From assembly GCA_018389105.1 (NCBI GenBank), contig JACATO010000308.1, positions 1,921,001 through 1,985,000 on the forward strand: a stretch of DNA of 64,000 bases, in the 5' to 3' direction. The stretch is from Nautilus pompilius. Taxonomy: Eukaryota > Mollusca > Cephalopoda > Nautilida > Nautilidae. The notes below the pieces were generated by a model that saw nothing but the letters and a program-made list of their open reading frames with translations, was not told the DNA's origin and ran no database searches. The translations under genes and the position numbers were made by a program. This document shows positions 55,701 through 64,000 of this stretch, in pieces. Every line of letters starts with the position of its first letter. Position 1 is the stretch's first letter.

Positions 55701-58700
55701 GCTGGGCTAAGTGTATGGAGACACAAGGGGGCCTACTTCGATGGGGATTAGCAATTGAACTCCACAAAGTACGTAATTTTTTTTCCAAGCCTAAGGTCGG
55801 ATACTTTTTCGACATACCTCGTAGAGTGCTTTAAGCATAAAATTGTCACATGACTCAAGCCTCGATTTGACAAAAATTGAAGGATCACATGACACTTTCT
55901 AGATTTGCCATGGTGACTGTAAATAGTTGTACAAGAGTCTCATACAAAGTATCTCATAGGTCCCAAGTTTTGAAGTCAGCAATGTGGGTCCATGTTCTGA
56001 TAAGTAGGTGATGATGCCAGAGGCTCTAATGTTTTCAACATTTTATTAGTAATCAATAAAATATCTTGACGTATATGTATATATGCACTTACATCAACTA
56101 AAGAGTTTTATTAAAGATTCACTAATTTGTTCTGGTGTGGTCAGCAATGTATCGAGTTGCAGCAGTTTTGGCACTTTTGATTAAGGACTTGCTAAGATCA
56201 GATTTGAAACATGGAGTTTTATTAAAGTAGTTTGTTTTGCAAGTAAGAATTGAAGGCAGAGAGATTTCATTTGACAAACTAGTTCTAAATGTGGTCTTGT
56301 TTTGTACTACAGTTGAGAAGATCCGTTCTTCTTCCGGATTGCTGTGTGGGAGAACCAACATATACCTGGTTTCCTGAAATAACAAATCAAACAAAGAGCC
56401 ATCTGAGCCCTTCATTTCTTTTACGCAAGCCCATAGATGGTCAACTCGTGTGATATTTAGGAGCTGAGGATGATCATCACCAAGTAGTTGATACTGAGTG
56501 AACTGATCATACAATTCATCCATTTGTTCACCAACTGTGCTCTTCAGTGTAGTGAACATTTCCACAAAGAAGACAAAGCTGTCAAAACTATGTTGTGCAC
56601 GTTCTGAGAAATTTAGAACTTCAGCTTTTGTTACTGGGTCTTGTGACTTCTCTTGTATGAAATAGGATGTCATTGTTTTGCATCCATCTGAGGACCTTAC
56701 ATTCTGCTTATGTGTTGTCCTGCTCTCCACATCTCTTTTCCCCTGATGTTGAATGGAGAAACCTGAACTGCACACCTGGAATATACAATAAGTTTTTTTT
56801 TTAAGTTAAACTTTTATTAATGGTTTAATTTTGGTTATATTAAAAATAAAAATAACACATCAAGCTAATGATTTGGGAAAAATTATATTTTATAAGGAAA
56901 ATTAATGGAATATATTTTTCAACGGCTTTTCAAGACTGTGAATCATGAAAAAAATGAAAATATTAATGAATTAAATGCCATTAAATATTAGTTAATGACA
57001 GAAATAATTATATTAATAACAACTTGTTATAAGAAATAAAAGGTACTCACCGTGCAGTGCGCCTCGCCTGGCTGGTGTTTTACAGCCTGTGTACACCGAA
57101 ACGAAGCAGACGGTTCTTCCTCAGAACTAGCTTTGGAAAGCACAAGCTTTCGTTTCTTTGCTGGTGGATCGGGCCTTCGCCATTCGCCACGATCCTCTGA
57201 ACACAAATAACCGATGAGATAGAACATTACCGTAAACTATTTCGTCCGCAAAATAATAAAGTATATTGGCGGGTTTCATCCACGTCCTAGCGGGTCAGCG
57301 GGGCCTCGTATCAGTTTGGGGGTCAGTCGGGACCTGTGATGAACGCAATAAGAGCAGTCTATAATCTGGGGGGGGGGCTGAGGAAATGTCAACTTCACTG
57401 AGAGTTGATAGTCGCATTAGAAATAAAAGAACAACAGTCAAGCAATCATTCCCATCTGGGTGATGAGAATTCCAAAATAACTTCCTAAATACATACTGTC
57501 TCTTTTTGTAGCCCACACGATCTGATCGTGGATGGCTGATCAATCCCCTGATCAGTAAGAACCCCTGGTGGCTGCCCCTGGCCGGACTTCTTCCTGCTGT
57601 ACTGGCCACTGTCCTCATCTTTATGGACCAGCAAATCACCGCTGTTATTGTTAACAGAAAGGAACACAAACTGAAAGTAAGTCTATGAGTTGATGTGCGT
57701 CAAACTCGCCACACCCCCCTCCCGAGTTGTTATCGTTGTTTCAGAAGCACAGAAACAATGCGTATTGTTGAATCATCACGAAAACACCTTCCCACCTGGA
57801 GATATCACTATATATATATATCCGTGTCTCCTGTAACACCGGTTTACACAGCCTCGTTTCAGAACAAACGCTTTATTAATACCCAATGACTGAACTCAGC
57901 AACATGGCGTCGGAGGACCCAGCCCTGAGCTCTCCCATACATACATACGTGTGGCCCGCAGTCATTTGAGCAACCATGAGCTAGCTCCTTAGTCTTCTTT
58001 GCATGTTTAGGTATCCACTTATGATTTAAAACACGTTTTCCGTTCGTATAAACTTTTGGTATCTTTCGCATTTCAGATTTTGATTTAAAGTGGCAAATAA
58101 ATTCGATCAGAATTTCGAAGACATTATATATATAAATACGGGAAAATATCGCTAAATTCGTCACTTTAAAATTATTTAACTTAACATTCTACATGGTTTA
58201 CTCTAACTATTTCAGATGGATATTGGAGATTTCGTTAAATCTGCAAGTTCAAAAAAATGAGTCAGATCAACTTCCATGCAGTTGCATTGCTTCAGGTTCT
58301 GTCTGTCAACCCAGTGATGCTGCTGTTGTAGAAAATTACTTTTCCAGAAGGAAAAACGCCAGCGTGCAACCTGAACAGGATGGCTTTTGTAATAACTGAA
58401 ATTTGTCTTGCCCGGGAAGAGTACATGAAATTGGCCTTATTCATCCTCAACTGGAATCTTATCCAAAAACTGATTTTAATAGTAAAAAGTGATTGTTTCA
58501 GTCTTTATGGTTGGAATTGGACCCATGAATGTAGTATAACAAAGACTCTATCTTTTGTTTTCCTTGTAATATTTTTGGAAAATGTTGTTCTGGTGTCATA
58601 TTTTAGCAATAGATCCAGAAACTGGCCCAGAACATTGGAATCTAATTAGGACTTTAATAAACTTATCAAAAGTCAATGCCATGTTGAATGTTTGGAAGCT

Positions 58701-61700
58701 TGGAATAATTTCATCAAAAGTATTCAGGCAGATATCACTAACAGAAACAAGACATCTTATATCTGTTACTTGACATCACAAACACAAAAGCACAAATAAA
58801 CTTTCCATTAAGAAGCTATGACTAAACAGTATTCTTTACCAATAAAACAGTTTTTCTCAAAGTTGTCAAGCTCATTAGTCACTGGAATTCTTCTCTCGAG
58901 GATCATTTACTAAACTCCTAAGAAAATCCACATGGTAATTCTGGATACCCAACACCTTTGGCATAAAATTCTGCAATTCATTCTAGTGATAAATCATTTG
59001 TGAAACAGCAAGTGAGATTAGGAAAGAGAAATAGTTTTCTATCTGCCTAGACACTACAGTTTGTAGTAAGAAAGACCAACTTGTTTTTTGTTAAACATGT
59101 TAATGAAAATGGAAAAGTTGCTGAGTTTTTTCTTGTAAGGACAACTTGTGATGATGTCTGTATCAGGTTATTATGATGGGAATTGAACATGTTTGAGAAT
59201 TGGCACCAAAGGTACATTGTCACTGTTATGCACATCATTTGAATCTTTTTATTATAGACACATGCACAAAAACTGTAATAGGAAATTTTTTAGAATTGTT
59301 CAAAAGTTTTTCACTTTTATTGAAAGAAGCACAAAGCAGCATCATCTTTTTAAGGAAATCCAGCATGTTATGAATATCAGAGGCAAAAGTCAAAAGTATA
59401 ATGCAGTCACTAAGTATAACAAGACTGTCATCTGATAGATCAGACAATTGTCATCTTACTAAACATAATTGTTGCAGTGAAGTCTATATTGGAATCCACA
59501 GTAGAGAAAGGTGCTTTCAATTTTGAAACAGCTGGCAAACATTATTGTCTTTTCTTTAAATTTTCAGTTCTGTCATTGTTCTGTTGTCTTGGGTGACAAA
59601 CTTTGTAATGTGATGTCTCAGTATCTACAGAGTGATATTAATATAGGAACAGAAGCTACCTAAATTGAAGTGTTAGTTTCCTAGCTTCAGAACAGAATAA
59701 ATGAAGAGAGATGCAGTAAGTATTTCAGAATGCCAAAGGAAAATGCTGGAAGGATCATTGTCATCTACTTTGAACCATGAGCCAGGAAATTATCTTACAG
59801 AATAGATGATGATTGGCTCTTACTAAACTGACTAGTAAGGATAGCTTTAGGTCACATTTTTATTATGAAATACTGGATTTGATGATTAGCCCTTTAAAAG
59901 CACAATTTTCAAAAGATGTTTTATCACTCCTGATATCAAGTGAACCCTAAGCTCTCCTCATGGACAATATTTTACTAGAGGAATTAGTGGCATTTTACAA
60001 AGATGACATTGATTCTGAACTTGTGAACACAAAATATCAACTATTTACTGAAAAAAATATCAAAGACAATTAATAGATAAAGGGCATCCATGATATTTAT
60101 TTGTATATGCTGAACAGTGGACTTCATGAAATGTATCCTAATTTGCAACTTCTCCAGTGTTTTGCTTCTCATTTACCAGTGATATCCATTTCCTGTGAGC
60201 ATTCGTTTTCTGCACTGTAGCCAGTAAAAAATAAAAAAATGTGCAGTTCTATGACAAAACGTCTTTTTGATTGAGTTAGAGTGAGTTAAATCCATGAATA
60301 TGGAAGCTGCTTATAAACAATTATTGCATCATAATGAATTAAATTGTTGATAATTTGTTTTTATTTATTTTACATAATTGAAAAACTTCAATATTTAATT
60401 TTCAAATAAATTTTATGTTGTTTATTGCTATATTTGTTTTACTAGAAGAATTAATGGGCATTGCATCATATTTTGTGCGAGGATCCAAAAAGTTTTCTAA
60501 CTGACAATCCTGGATATAGTGCATGTAGAACTATGATTATCAATTGTACTTCAAGCAATAATCAGATGTTATCATTACCAGGTGGTTTCTATTTATAGTT
60601 GAATAAGCTTTGTTTACATTTTTAAAAAGGTAGGGGAAAAAAAGAAATTTAATTAAAATTAACATTTTAAGAAAGCATGTGATAAAACTAATGAATTTAT
60701 ACAGTTTTAAAAATGAGTTATTTCCCTTGGATTACAAACTTATGTTTTATTCATTTGCAATTCCTTTTAATTTTTCAGAAAGGTGGTGGTTATCACCTGG
60801 ATTTGTTGGTGCTTGCTGTGCTTATTACAGTGTGTTCTGTTTTTGGTCTCCCTTGGTACGTGGCTGCTACAGTGTCAGCCATTGCTCACTTGAACAGTCT
60901 TAAATGGGAATCAGAGTGCACAGCTCCTGGAGAACAGCCTGTGTTTCTGGGAGTCAGGTAAGAAATTATATGGGAGGCAAAAAGAACAAATATGTATTTA
61001 GCACTAATAAAATTTATATTAGTCATTTATTGGCAACAATGGGTTTAAAATAATGTATTCTATAATCTATATCATGAGGAGTAAAGGCAGTATAGGTTTT
61101 CTCAGTGTTGATCATCTTGTAAGTTTTAAATCATAAACTTACACAAGCACAGTGTGATTTTCCATATACCTTGTAAAATACTCAATGCACTTGCTTTGCA
61201 CAAAATGGAGTTCTATAAAAACAACAAAACAATTGATTTCAACACACACCTGTAATGCAATTAACAAATCATCAGAAATAGTGGGAATGCTGAAGAAGCA
61301 ATTTAGCATTCACCTAATGTTTTTGTGCTATTTCCACCAGTAGAACAACAGGGACTATTGCAGACCTTCCAGGAGCACAAGATCATAATATTTAGCTTAC
61401 AAAAACCATGCAGTATCAGAAGACAAATCAGTGACAGAATTGCCTGTCAACATCTCTCAGAAAAGATGTTTATTGATAAGTCTTTACTGGGTCAGATTCT
61501 GTTTATCAACACCACTTGGCAAGATAACCTTTTAGATTGAGGAAATTAGGACATTGAGGGTGTAATATTTAATCATTATTGATGAATCCAGGTTTGTTTC
61601 AGATGGACACACCAGAGTTTATTTATAATAAAAAACCATGGGACACCAAAAAGACAGATCTTCCAACATGGCAATATGTTATCCCCCCACCCACACATAC

Positions 61701-64000
61701 ACAATCCTATGAGCCTTTTTGAATGGTCAGCATCTGGGTACTAAATTAGCCATCCAGATTCTCTGATTTAAATACTGTTGTGTAGTTATCAAAGTGATTG
61801 CAGCAGAAACTGCTTTACCTTTGACATACTTATTGAAAATTGAATACTTCTTACTTTCATATTCAATTACTATGGTGCCACCATTTGTGATACGTTTTAT
61901 CTTTGGCAGTAGCCTGTCAGTTGTTCAATGTCTAATATCTACAATGGAATAATAAACCATCAGTACTGTACCATTTTCATAATGCTATTTTTATGATCGT
62001 TCTTAATGTCACTAGATAATTTAGTTATATTTCTCTATTCAAGGGAACAACGTTTTACTGCTCTCATGGTTGGATTACTTAATGGTCTATCTATTCTTTT
62101 TACTTCAGTTTTGAAGGTAAGTTAAGTGCAGCATGTTTAACAGTCTAATTACAGCAGTTTACTTTAGCAACACAAGCTTTCTCAAAAATGTTTACAGGTG
62201 AGTTGTCAATACCAGAAAATGCAGGATAATTAATTTTAAGATCTTTGTGTTTATGAAATTTGTATTTACTTTCAAGCTGGTCATATTATACAACTGAATT
62301 ACTTTAGTTTATGCACATTTTTATATTTTTTTTCAAAATGTGATTGGCATTTAATTTTAACAGTTCTTCCATGGTTTTAAAATATTCATAATAGTACATT
62401 GTGTACGTTTTCGTTCAATCATTTAGTGGAAGAGAGATAACTCTGTAACAGTATTTTTGGTTTTGGATTAATGCCAATAAATGATGGAAATACTGAGGAC
62501 ATTTCCTTGTGGAGTGGGCATATAATTGGACAGACCAGATGAGGGATTGCAAGGAGACAAAACAAAAATGAAAAACGTAACTCCTATACTAATTTGTTAG
62601 CAAAAATACGTTTGAAATATTTGTTAACACCAATTTTCCAATTAAAACTCTGCAGCTACCATAAAGAGACGTTGAAAACATTTGGGTGACATCACTTTTG
62701 TCCTTTGCAGTATATACCAATGCCTGTTCTTTATGGAGTCTTTCTTTACATGGGTGTTGCTGCATTGAATGGGATGCAGGTAAGCATTCTTTTCTTTCGT
62801 ATGATGGGGAAAAAATGCAGCTGTAAGTATAACAACAGAACATTATCTCTGGAGTTTAGATGAATAAGGTTCACTAATATGTAACATTTGGTTTTCTTGA
62901 AAACTTCATTAGTTTCTGCTGCAATAGCAAGAGAAATGTTTCCAATTTTTGATACTTAACAATCACTAATTGTCTAGTGTCTATTGAGATGTCACCAAAA
63001 CCAACCTCAATACTATGGTTATGGTCCCAGAAAGGAGCCAAAAAATAGTCTGCTATTAAAAGAATGCATGGTCAACTATTCAATAACAGGCATGAAATAC
63101 TGATAGCACAGAATATTTTTAAAATCACTTATAACTCATTTTCTTCATCTCTATGGCATAAAGATTTGTTTGTAACAGGGTTTTTTTCCTACCAGATGCA
63201 AAGCTTGGTGCCGGTCTTCTGAGCAGACCAAAGGAACATGACTTTCATGGATGATGTTTGTTCATTTGGATATGGATCTGAAAATAAACTAACCAACAAA
63301 CATAATTACATAATTAATGCTGCTGTTTAGTGTGTGTGTGTGTGATGCTTTATCAGAACTTTTTAGAAACACATTTGCAGCAACAATCCATCTTCAGTTT
63401 TTTTTTTCTTATTTGTATCTGTCTGCTCAGTGTATACTGCAGAGTATTTACTGACATTATACGGTATGAAGTTTGAAACTTCTTACCTTTGGGGTAAATT
63501 ACAACAAACAGAAACCGTTTTTTACCATTAGTATAATATTTATACACCGATTAATAATTTAATTTAGTTATTGGCAGAAAGCAGTTATAACCAACTTGCC
63601 AAACGAGAAGAGTTAATGTATGCATTTGTTGGTGCTGCTGTTTTACTAGTTGATATCCAAATGTTGAAGTACTGTATGATATTTTGCAATACTGTTTTTG
63701 GTATTATACTATTCTTGTTTTGGTGTAATGTTTGTACGATGTATTACAGAATAAAACAGCACAGAATTCCATCTGAAGTTAACCACGACTGACTGTTGTT
63801 GTTTTGATTTCAATCATCACTGTAAACACACAAGCTGGAGATAGATAGCTATGCAGTTTTGCTTTTGTTGATTCTTTACAGCAAAGTATAATGTAAACAG
63901 TCACTATTTACGTGTGATGGTTTTTATTTTTTTTTATGTTTCTATTTTTAGCTGATTGACAGAATTTTAATCTTGTTCAAGCCCCAGAAGTACCAGCCAG
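40516..64000 (+). CDS. SLC4-family Na+-coupled bicarbonate transporter (NBC/NDCBE/NDAE1 type), 3' end outside the window
   Basis: Sixteen exons keep one frame through fifteen GT-AG introns and give 826 codons plus one base. The cytosolic domain has [20 protein letters not shown] and [11 protein letters not shown], the SLC4 signature. Then come [28 protein letters not shown] and LLPPGGWDP. The membrane domain has [118 protein letters not shown] and [38 protein letters not shown] and [14 protein letters not shown] place it with the Na+-coupled branch rather than the AE1-3 exchangers. These proteins move HCO3-/CO3 2- with Na+ across the plasma membrane and control cell pH. Electrogenicity and Cl- dependence cannot be read from the sequence. 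The chosen ATG gives a short N terminus and the frame stays open upstream to 40444, so an earlier exon is possible. Confidence 0.95.
40648..40754 (+). repeat. (ATT)n then (AGT)n microsatellite abutting a splice donor
   Basis: About 17 ATT units are followed directly by about 18 AGT/AGC units. The array starts at the fifth intron base after exon 1 of the transporter. Poly-Leu and poly-Val frames here are artefacts. Confidence 0.97.
41509..43113 (-). mobile_element. Tc1-like DNA transposon with IR/DR ends
   Basis: A 1.6-kb element in the first mapped intron of the SLC4 gene, opposite in direction. Outer ends: 41509 cagtgtcggacaaaagag and its inverted copy ending at 43113. Each end holds two direct copies of gacaaaagagttgggaca or a close variant: 41517 and about 41713 on the left, with inverted copies near 42912 and 43106 on the right. 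The inverted ends thus span over 200 bases, the IR/DR layout of Sleeping Beauty-type Tc1 elements. A TA precedes the left end; the right flank reads TG. Confidence 0.93.
41794..42786 (-). pseudogene. Tc1-like (DD34E) transposase, frame-broken
   Basis: The frame opens at ATG 42786 ([18 protein letters not shown]) with a helix-turn-helix region ([20 protein letters not shown]) and a GRPRK motif. The first Asp block LFADETMTM spans a frame change near 42360. [14 protein letters not shown] follows, then IFQHDN with the second Asp. A second frame change near 42090 precedes [15 protein letters not shown]. The spacing from the second Asp to Glu is 34 residues, so DD34E. Only these two frame changes are obvious, so the copy is fairly young. 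Confidence 0.9.
44241..44401 (+). CDS. SLC4 exon 2: cytosolic domain signature
   Basis: It starts in the split Arg codon and encodes [20 protein letters not shown], then a Leu-rich strand/helix and [12 protein letters not shown]. Human relatives read [20 protein letters not shown] here. Phase 1 at the donor. Confidence 0.96.
44879..45031 (+). CDS. SLC4 exon 3: cytosolic domain
   Basis: Acceptor ttttgtag, donor gtacgt. It encodes [20 protein letters not shown], then [18 protein letters not shown] and a Gly/Thr/Asn-rich linker. This corresponds to the ...VLLRRHRHQ... helix of mammalian NBCs. Confidence 0.92.
45352..45446 (+). CDS. SLC4 exon 4: linker
   Basis: Acceptor tttgtttcag, donor gtaaat. 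Phases match on both sides. It encodes a hydrophilic stretch, [20 protein letters not shown] at its end. Equivalent to the variable Ser-rich segment of NBC proteins, a place where vertebrate genes splice alternatively. Confidence 0.82.
45594..45839 (+). CDS. SLC4 exon 5: cytosolic domain core
   Basis: 82 codons in phase 0. [19 protein letters not shown] matches FMKKIPKDSEASNVLVGEV of human NBCe1. [20 protein letters not shown] and [16 protein letters not shown] match the dimer-forming part of the domain. Confidence 0.96.
46483..46641 (+). CDS. SLC4 exon 6: cytosolic domain end
   Basis: 53 codons, phase 0. [20 protein letters not shown] and [12 protein letters not shown] match the GIDEFLDxVxVLPPGEWDP block of the family. 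Confidence 0.95.
46642..48856 (+). other. SLC4 intron 6, nothing recognised
   Basis: AT-rich. The minus strand at 47969-48560 has longer open frames that look more like coding sequence than background, but I cannot assign a family. Confidence 0.45.
48857..48948 (+). CDS. SLC4 exon 7: link to the membrane domain
   Basis: It encodes [20 protein letters not shown] and [11 protein letters not shown], ending in a split Lys codon. The RTGK(F) motif precedes the first membrane span in relatives (LxRTGRxFGG). Confidence 0.9.
49514..49688 (+). CDS. SLC4 exon 8: membrane span 1
   Basis: It encodes [20 protein letters not shown], the hydrophobic span [19 protein letters not shown] and [12 protein letters not shown]. 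Matches RFFGGLxxDIKRK and ITFGGLLGDATDNY of NBCs. Confidence 0.96.
50058..50191 (+). CDS. SLC4 exon 9: membrane spans 2-3
   Basis: It encodes [20 protein letters not shown], then [17 protein letters not shown]. The GQPLxILxSTGP block lines the transport site in SLC4 structures. Confidence 0.96.
50281..51162 (+). repeat. 49-bp minisatellite, 18 copies, with higher-order structure
   Basis: Eighteen units start exactly every 49 bases from 50281 to 51114 with no insertion or deletion. The consensus starts gatagctgtttgtatgtact; the remainder is gtacgggacgtttgacggatgccattggt. Variant sites are ga[t/c]agc and gtttg/c-ac-g/t-g-a/g-t. Units 3-8 and 10-15 carry the same order of variants apart from one site, so a seven-unit block of 343 bases was duplicated. 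The array begins 90 bases after the donor of exon 9. Long minus-strand frames across it are by-products. Confidence 0.98.
51672..52158 (+). CDS. SLC4 exon 10: spans 4-6 and the large extracellular loop
   Basis: A single 487-base exon. It encodes [40 protein letters not shown], then a loop of about 70 residues rich in Ala and Ser ([14 protein letters not shown]), with one N-glycosylation sequon (NQS) and one Cys (LHLCDAS). [20 protein letters not shown] is the next span. Mammalian NBC/NDCBE loops have four conserved Cys here, so this loop is unusual. Confidence 0.95.
52877..52990 (+). CDS. SLC4 exon 11: membrane span
   Basis: 38 codons, phase 0. [20 protein letters not shown] and [16 protein letters not shown] match VRxxVSDFxV...GLxTPKLxVPSxF of the family. 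Confidence 0.96.
53590..54200 (-). mobile_element. Degenerate Tc1-like transposase
   Basis: On the minus strand, [13 protein letters not shown] (near 53820-53860) carries the second catalytic Asp. [12 protein letters not shown] (near 53760-53800) carries the Glu region, and HAPETILEL follows. A weaker N-terminal part reaches about 54190. Frames are broken several times. Lies in intron 11, just left of the mariner element. Confidence 0.65.
54494..55821 (+). mobile_element. Mariner element, nearly complete
   Basis: A 1328-base unit flanked by TA on both sides (54492-54493, 55822-55823). The inverted ends of about 26 bases read cgaggtctgtctaaaaagta on the left and cgaggtatgtcgaaaaagta on the right, with two differences. 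It contains one long transposase frame. The short flanks, matching ends and near-open frame indicate recent insertion. Confidence 0.97.
54695..55663 (+). CDS. Mariner transposase (DD34D), one premature stop near the C terminus
   Basis: 322 residues. It opens with a helix-turn-helix half ([18 protein letters not shown]) ending in [21 protein letters not shown] second helix-turn-helix follows ([20 protein letters not shown]). The catalytic domain has [16 protein letters not shown] (first Asp), [12 protein letters not shown] (second Asp) and [17 protein letters not shown] (third Asp, 34 residues later). The frame ends with TAA at 55661, where relatives read IPKEAFQ. The same frame continues after it with [17 protein letters not shown], so a single stop removes the last few dozen residues. 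All three catalytic Asp are present. Some relatives are mis-annotated as SETMAR; no SET domain is present here. Confidence 0.93.
   Translation: MMMERVEQRSCIEFCQKLGDTQAETICKIQQAFVDNAMGVTQTKEWCNRFKDGRTSVESDQRSGRPSTSHNAVIEKVWTLIMEDRRLTVREIGDEVGISKNSAHAILKEDLGLCRMAAKFVPKLLSQEQQQLRLEVAQDLLDSANRDPEFQNTVIIGDEMWVYRYDPETKAQSSHWKHPTSPRPKKVCQVRRKIKVMLIVFFDHRGVVHHKFTPEGQAVTEEYYQEVLRRLRNAVQRKRPDLWASQNWQLHHDNAPAHSSQLIQGFLAKKGISLIRQAPYYPDTAPSDFWLFPKIKMPLRGSRFESREDIMRNAKAELRAIP
56122..57227 (-). CDS. hAT-derived two-exon gene lacking the catalytic core
   Basis: Exon 1 (57227-57051) starts at ATG and ends at a donor gtgagt. Exon 2 (56775-56122) follows an acceptor (tatattccag). The 275-base intron lies between codons and the 276-residue frame is open to its stop. 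It has a nuclear-localisation-like PAKKRKL, then [19 protein letters not shown], the zinc finger of a hAT group, with Arg where the first His is expected. After a short linker comes [17 protein letters not shown] and the hAT dimerisation domain ([25 protein letters not shown]). The RNase H-like transposase core of several hundred residues is absent, so it cannot transpose. It is either an internally deleted copy or a host-recruited protein. It runs antisense inside SLC4 intron 11. Confidence 0.75.
57512..57676 (+). CDS. SLC4 exon 12: conserved membrane segment
   Basis: 55 codons, phase 0. [20 protein letters not shown] and [20 protein letters not shown] are diagnostic of Na+-coupled SLC4 transporters. 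Intron 11 before it (4.5 kb) holds three transposon relics. Confidence 0.97.
58190..60400 (+). mobile_element. Degenerate hAT transposase, unrelated to the one at 56-57 kb
   Basis: Broken frames run through intron 12 on the + strand. Near 58.6 kb a zinc-finger-like segment ([19 protein letters not shown], then NVWKLGI) resembles the TTF-type N terminus of one hAT group. At about 60130-60260 the dimerisation block reads [20 protein letters not shown], then CEHSFSAL, close to the ...LPVSxASxERSFS... signature. Many stops and frame changes. No inverted ends seen. Confidence 0.6.
60779..60957 (+). CDS. SLC4 exon 13: conserved membrane spans
   Basis: [40 protein letters not shown] and [14 protein letters not shown]. 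Nearly identical blocks occur in human NBC/NDCBE. It ends in a split Arg codon. Confidence 0.97.
61300..61900 (+). mobile_element. Degenerate Tc1-like transposase (N-terminal half)
   Basis: Pieces in changing frames include [16 protein letters not shown] (compare TGSVADRPRPGRPR) and [16 protein letters not shown] (compare LFSDESRFxLxxxDGRxRVY around the first catalytic Asp). Order and spacing fit Tc1. The C-terminal half is not clear. Lies in SLC4 intron 13. Confidence 0.6.
62044..62116 (+). CDS. SLC4 exon 14
   Basis: A 73-base exon after ctattcaag. It completes Arg and encodes [20 protein letters not shown] and SVLK. Matches REQRVTGLMVxxLxGxSVFLTxxLK of relatives. Confidence 0.95.
62711..62779 (+). 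CDS. SLC4 exon 15
   Basis: 23 codons, phase 0: [20 protein letters not shown] then GMQ. This is the most conserved membrane segment of the Na+-coupled branch. Confidence 0.96.
62780..63951 (+). other. SLC4 intron 15, nothing recognised
   Basis: AT-rich with a short GT run near 63330-63343. The frame 63571-63792 is hydrophobic but lacks splice context and any recognised family. Confidence 0.5.
63952..64000 (+). CDS. SLC4 exon 16, cut by the window edge
   Basis: After ctatttttag, [16 protein letters not shown] aligns with FFDRLKLFGMPAKHQP of mammalian NDCBE. The exon runs past the right edge. The human protein continues for roughly 200 more residues or longer. Confidence 0.9.
   Translation, partial: MIDRILILFKPQKYQP

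Noticed and set aside
55214-55726. A 170-residue minus-strand frame
   Set aside because: Shadow of the mariner transposase on the other strand.
63571-63792. A 73-residue hydrophobic frame resembling a membrane protein
   Set aside because: It lies within an SLC4 intron without splice support. The exons on both sides are already in frame with each other and do not need it.

Overview
The window is animal nuclear DNA: AT-rich, with large introns and GT-AG splice sites. It holds parts of two conserved genes, both on the + strand. The Tc1/mariner and hAT repeat load, the size and composition of the introns and the sequence of both proteins suggest an invertebrate, probably a lophotrochozoan and perhaps a mollusc. 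That placement is an inference. I saw no CRISPR array, rRNA or convincing tRNA gene.

Region 1 (1-~17,000) is the 3' part of cyclin Y (CCNY). Seven coding exons lie between 5233 and 15513. They give 296 residues that align with human cyclin Y from before the cyclin box to the stop. The first exon, which should carry the N-terminal myristoylation signal, lies upstream of the window. CCNY introns contain decayed Tc1 copies (about 1.68-2.0 kb and 3.15-4.13 kb), a mariner-like element with recognisable inverted ends (6307-7512), and a fossil of a repetitive invertebrate protein family of uncertain class (about 12.34-13.18 kb).

Region 2 (~17,000-40,440) separates the two genes. Part of it is richer in GC and CpG, from about 19.4 to 37 kb. 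It holds a Tc1 relic (26.77-28.08 kb), a second one on the minus strand (35.79-36.33 kb), solo ends of a Tigger/pogo-like and a Tc1-like element (23.5-23.93 kb), a possible tRNA-derived SINE, a GT/GA minisatellite (29.96-30.58 kb) and an ATT microsatellite (38.0-38.16 kb). A few open minus-strand reading frames near 20-21 kb are unassigned.

Region 3 (40,516 to the right edge) is an SLC4-family Na+-coupled bicarbonate transporter of the NBC/NDCBE/NDAE1 branch. Sixteen exons keep frame across every junction and give 826 codons; the gene continues past 64,000. Its introns hold a Tc1-like element with paired repeats in each inverted end (41509-43113), an 18-copy 49-bp minisatellite with a seven-unit higher-order pattern (50281-51162), a Tc1 relic (53.59-54.2 kb), a nearly complete DD34D mariner (54494-55821), an antisense two-exon hAT-derived reading frame that lacks the catalytic core (56122-57227), an older unrelated hAT relic (58.2-60.4 kb) and another Tc1 relic (61.3-61.9 kb).

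Cyclin Y (a membrane-linked activator of CDK14/CDK16) and the transporter (pH and bicarbonate control at the plasma membrane) have no known functional link. Their adjacency may be incidental. The most interesting signals are the hAT-derived antisense gene, the minisatellite architecture and the microsatellite touching the first mapped splice donor of the transporter.
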